Positions 61,109-64,000 of a stretch of DNA of 64,000 bases are shown here, piece by piece. The notes beneath the pieces are model-generated. The model saw nothing but the letters and a program-made list of their open reading frames with translations, did no database searches and was not told the origin of the DNA. Within the stretch, counting starts at the first letter, position 1; every line of letters begins with the position of its first letter. The stretch covers positions 1 to 64,000 of the forward strand of contig CAYJFK010000001.1 in the NCBI GenBank assembly GCA_964369475.1. Reading direction: 5' to 3'. This stretch comes from CAYJFK01 sp964369475. Lineage in GTDB: Bacteria > Bacillota > Clostridia > Oscillospirales > Feifaniaceae. A program made the position numbers and the translations under genes.

Positions 61109-61807
61109 ATGGAACAAGAAGTATTCAGATCGGGTGAAGGCATGATGCCTGCATCTCTTAACGACCAGCATTTAGCCTGTGTGCTACTGCTCGACACATC
61201 TACCTCGATGGAGGACGGCAATGCAATAGGGCTACTTAACGATGCCGTTAACACCTTCCGTGTGCAGTGCAAGCAAGACGATGCACTAATGAGAGGGCTT
61301 GACATTGCAGTTGTTTCATTTGCAAGCGATGTTAATATTCTTCAGCAGTTTGTTCCCATTGCTCATATGGAGATACCAAGACTTGAGGCAAACGGGCAAA
61401 CCGCTATGGGAGCAGGCATTGATTTAGCGCTCGACCTTGTAGAGCAGCGCAAGGCAGATTATAAGGACTTGGGCGTGCCCTATCACAGGCCGTGGATATT
61501 CATGATAACAGACGGCGCACCAAACGACGACTACGAGCCTGCTTTTGCAAGGTTAAAGGAAATGCAAGAGCTAAAGAAGGTCGAGATGTGGGCGGTAGGC
61601 GTGCCGGGGTTTGATAAAGAAATTCTACTTTCGCTTACAGAGCGTGTTATTGCACTCGACAATAACCTTAACTTTGCAGGCCTCTTTGAGTGGCTCTCGA
61701 CCTCGCTATCGGTTAAAACCAATTCCAAGCCGACAGATGGTGTTAAGTACAGCAACCTACCCGACGGTAGCAGTGTAGTTCCTCCTGACTCTTGGGGTCG
61801 CCCCTAA
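61109..61807 (+). CDS. TerY-like VWA domain protein
   Basis: A 232-residue von Willebrand A protein of the TerY/YegL group. The metal-binding MIDAS motif LLLDTSTSM (Asp 29, Ser 31, Ser 33), the conserved Thr in NGQTAMGAGI and MITDGAPND complete the divalent metal site. A short Pro/Ser-rich tail ends the protein. Its stop overlaps the phosphatase start as TAATG. VWA, phosphatase and kinase together form the TerY-P triad known from Ter stress-response neighbourhoods and from yegL-yegK-yegI of E. coli. Confidence 0.9.
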   Translation: MEQEVFRSGEGMMPASLNDQHLACVLLLDTSTSMEDGNAIGLLNDAVNTFRVQCKQDDALMRGLDIAVVSFASDVNILQQFVPIAHMEIPRLEANGQTAMGAGIDLALDLVEQRKADYKDLGVPYHRPWIFMITDGAPNDDYEPAFARLKEMQELKKVEMWAVGVPGFDKEILLSLTERVIALDNNLNFAGLFEWLSTSLSVKTNSKPTDGVKYSNLPDGSSVVPPDSWGRP

Positions 61808-62871
61808 TGAGCTTTATCGAGAGCATATCGGGATACAGCTTTTCCTTGATTGGAAGAAGCCATAAAAAGAAAGGTACAGTCTGCCAAGATGCCTCTGTTG
61901 TGGCGAAAATCGGCAGGCTGTGCCTACTTGCCGTTGCAGATGGTGTCGGCAGTGCACCTCAGTCGGAAAAAGGATCGGCGCTTGCTATAAAATCGGTGCT
62001 CGACCTTTGCACTGCAGAGATAAAAGGGGAGGAGGACTCCTTTGCTCTGGCAGACATTCTAAAGCAGAGCTTTAACAAGGCTCTTGACGAAATTGAAGCA
62101 CTTGCAAAGGCAGAGGGAAATAAGGTCGGCGACTACACAACAACTCTAACTGCCTGCCTATACGACGGCGAGAGGGTCGTTGTAGGCCATGTCGGCGACG
62201 GTGGTGTTATAGCGGTCGATAGCGAAGGGTATCACCACTCGCTTACAAAGGTACAAAAGGGCGAGGCGCATAACGAGGTCTATCCGCTACCTGTAAGGGA
62301 GAAGTGGGTCTTTGAAGTTATGAGCGGCAGTTTCGATGCTGTTATACTGCTTACAGATGGCCTGCTCGATGCCGCCATGCCTCCTATTATGGCAAAGAAA
62401 GAGGAGAATATATACAGGCGATTTGTAACTATGTTTTTGCCTTATAAAAATCTACCGCAAGCCGAGGTGAAACATGAGCAGGTCGATAAAGCGCCGATAG
62501 TTTATTCAAATAAAGAGATAGACTCTACTAAAAAGGCTACGGAAGCTGAGAAGTTACAAGAAACTAAAAGTAAAGAAGTAGAGCCTACAAGCAAAGACCA
62601 AATGCAAGATGCTCCGCTCTTTTCAAACGAAGTAGGGGAGAACGATATGTTGTCGGCCGTCGTTAAAACTATAAGCTTAGAACGTTACAGCTACGTAACG
62701 GACGATATATCAGCGGCTGTCGCATATAGGACTGACAAAGAGCTTAAAATTCCAAGCGAGAGCTATTTTAAAGAGCCCGATTGGGACAAAATGAAAGAGG
62801 ACTTGTTTAAAAAGCTCTATCCATCCCTTCTTGTAAAGGAGGAAAAGGCAAATGCTGCTGAAAAACCTTAG
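61807..62871 (+). CDS. PP2C-family protein phosphatase
   Basis: A 354-residue Ser/Thr phosphatase of the PP2C_2 (YegK-like) group. Metal-binding motifs are present in order: AVADGVGSAP, GDYTTTLTACL, HVGDGGVIAV and LLTDGLLDA. The closing motif TDDISAAVAYR comes only after a Lys/Glu-rich insert of about 90 residues. It should reverse phosphorylation set by the adjoining kinase; the likely targets are the VWA or VirD4-like proteins (inference). Translation is coupled to the VWA gene through TAATG. Confidence 0.9.
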   Translation: MSFIESISGYSFSLIGRSHKKKGTVCQDASVVAKIGRLCLLAVADGVGSAPQSEKGSALAIKSVLDLCTAEIKGEEDSFALADILKQSFNKALDEIEALAKAEGNKVGDYTTTLTACLYDGERVVVGHVGDGGVIAVDSEGYHHSLTKVQKGEAHNEVYPLPVREKWVFEVMSGSFDAVILLTDGLLDAAMPPIMAKKEENIYRRFVTMFLPYKNLPQAEVKHEQVDKAPIVYSNKEIDSTKKATEAEKLQETKSKEVEPTSKDQMQDAPLFSNEVGENDMLSAVVKTISLERYSYVTDDISAAVAYRTDKELKIPSESYFKEPDWDKMKEDLFKKLYPSLLVKEEKANAAEKP

Positions 62872-64000
62872 TCAGCACAATGTGAAGGTCGAAGACAAAT
62901 ACTTTAACAAGGGCGGCGAAGGCAGTATTCACAATGTGCTGGGCGACCCTTCTGTTGTTGCCAAGATATATCATCCAAAGGGCAGAACAAAGGAAAAAGA
63001 ACAAAAGCTTCGTGCCATGATTCAAAGTCCACCCACAGGAAAGGTGGCAAGTCAAATTGCATGGCCGAAGGATGTTCTTTACAGCCCATCGGGTGAATTT
63101 ATGGGGTTTCTTATGCCGAAGATTAGGAATTCGGTAGAGATAAGTCAGATATATTCTTACGACAACAGAAACAAATACTACTATGCTTTTTTTGTTAAGG
63201 TGGCACAAAATCTCTGTGCAGCAGTTGGGGCTGTTCACAGTAGCGGACATGTGTGCGGCGATTTAAATCATGCAAACATATATGTAGATCCAAAAACAGC
63301 GCTTGTTACGCTTATAGACACAGACTCCTACGAGATTACATCTAAGGACGGCAAGCGGTACAGGTGCCCTGTTTGTATTGCCGAGTATGTTCCGGCAGAG
63401 ATTAACAATCTACTTAATAAAGGCGAGAATTTGCGTCATACAAAAGAGGAGACATTTTCTACTTATACCGATAATTTCGCAGTAGGTATACATGTCTTTA
63501 AACTGCTTATGAATGGTGCGCATCCCTTCGCTTGCAGAGTTATAGACAAGAACTACAACGGCCCTGACTTTACACTTGTAAACAACATTGTAGATGGGCT
63601 TTTTCCATATGTCGAAGGGGTGAAATATGTCGCCCCACCCAAATATGTGCCCGATATAAATTCGTTTCCGGAGAGTTTAAAAGAGCTTATGCTTAAGGCA
63701 TTTAACGGAAGGCGGAGATATTTAAGGAACAGGCCGACCATACAAGAATGGTACGACGAGCTTGAAATACTGGAAGACTCTCTTGTTAAATGCACAGATA
63801 ACGGTATGCACTCATATTACAAGGAAAATGTAAGTTGCCCTCTTTGCGAGTGCGAAAGTAGGATGAATAGAGTTGTCGTAAATCCTCGACCTGTTATTGT
63901 AAAACCTATTAAAAATGGTGTTACGGTAGGCGTGGGAGTAGGTACAACAGGTGGCGGATATGTAGGCACCGGTGGTAATATAGGCACCGGCGGTGGCGGA
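62852..64000 (+). CDS. Protein kinase of YegI type, partial
   Basis: An open frame runs off the window end after 383 residues. The kinase domain shows a glycine loop NKGGEGSIHNV, VVAKIY (ATP Lys), HVCGDLNHANIYV (catalytic Asp 137), LIDTDSYEI in place of DFG, and RPTIQEWYDEL. A CPLCECE zinc-ribbon-like motif and a Gly-rich tail (VGVGVGTTGGGYVGTGG) follow. COG4248-type kinases carry a helix-hairpin-helix part after such a linker, which would lie beyond 64000. It overlaps the phosphatase gene by 20 bases, behind AAAGGAGG. Confidence 0.85.
   Translation, partial: MLLKNLSQHNVKVEDKYFNKGGEGSIHNVLGDPSVVAKIYHPKGRTKEKEQKLRAMIQSPPTGKVASQIAWPKDVLYSPSGEFMGFLMPKIRNSVEISQIYSYDNRNKYYYAFFVKVAQNLCAAVGAVHSSGHVCGDLNHANIYVDPKTALVTLIDTDSYEITSKDGKRYRCPVCIAEYVPAEINNLLNKGENLRHTKEETFSTYTDNFAVGIHVFKLLMNGAHPFACRVIDKNYNGPDFTLVNNIVDGLFPYVEGVKYVAPPKYVPDINSFPESLKELMLKAFNGRRRYLRNRPTIQEWYDELEILEDSLVKCTDNGMHSYYKENVSCPLCECESRMNRVVVNPRPVIVKPIKNGVTVGVGVGTTGGGYVGTGGNIGTGGGG

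Noticed and set aside
56348..64000. Integrative conjugative element inserted at tRNA-Arg
   Set aside because: VirD4-like homology alone suggested it, but no integrase, relaxase, VirB4 or duplicated tRNA end is present in the window; base composition does not change visibly.

Overview
The window looks like the chromosome of an anaerobic, endospore-forming Firmicute of class Clostridia, moderately AT-rich, genus not identifiable from sequence alone. Sporulation genes (spoIIGA-sigE, spoIIID, a short gerA/C/B operon), the [FeFe]-hydrogenase maturase HydF, a superoxide reductase, strong AGGAGG ribosome binding sites and many TTGACA/TATAAT promoters all point that way. No rRNA, CRISPR array, integrase or complete transposon was seen.

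Layout. 1-6.3 kb: tmRNA with smpB overlapping its 5' end, a compact germination operon, lysA and a methyltransferase. 6.4-10.1 kb: an HxlR regulator divergent from a polar amino-acid-type ABC transporter, then a VanY-type carboxypeptidase. 10.2-13.1 kb: spoIIGA-sigE and a two-gene PspA unit. 13.1-18.4 kb (minus strand): two tandem M20 amidohydrolases, a lipoprotein, an acidic membrane protein and an Lrp regulator. 18.7-26.6 kb: the housekeeping run glmU-prs-pth-mfd-pyk. 26.7-37.3 kb: hydrolase, hydF, DsrE protein, a BspA-like surface protein with SLH motifs, an operon of small membrane/lipoproteins, a GGDEF protein and a peroxiredoxin-like protein. 37.4-41.7 kb (minus strand): spoIIID, a DUF815 ATPase, two 2-hydroxyacid dehydrogenases and superoxide reductase. 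42.0-47.0 kb: MATE exporter, cytidylate-kinase-like protein, GGDEF-EAL protein, DUF6512 protein.

47.1-56.2 kb is a coherent redox module: a C-GCAxxG-C-C protein, a molybdenum aldehyde oxidoreductase, a flavin/dicluster electron-transfer protein, a small zinc/iron redox protein, a radical-SAM protein of the TrsS type and a methyltransferase fused to an AMP-dependent CoA-ligase-like domain. The last four genes overlap one another. It matches the gene neighbourhood known around DVU_1551-1559 of Desulfovibrio vulgaris, whose product is unknown.

56.3-64.0 kb begins with tRNA-Arg and two terminators and then holds a separate locus: a small HTH regulator, an AAA+ ATPase with a degenerate Walker B, a soluble VirD4/TraG-like ATPase carrying three copies of an unrecognised C-terminal module, and a VWA / PP2C phosphatase / protein kinase triad (the TerY-P, yegL-yegK-yegI arrangement) cut by the window edge. 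This is the best candidate for an undescribed system. A second novelty candidate is a ~163 bp structured repeat present twice (6.1 and 46.3 kb), each copy lying inside a duplicated rho-independent terminator hairpin.
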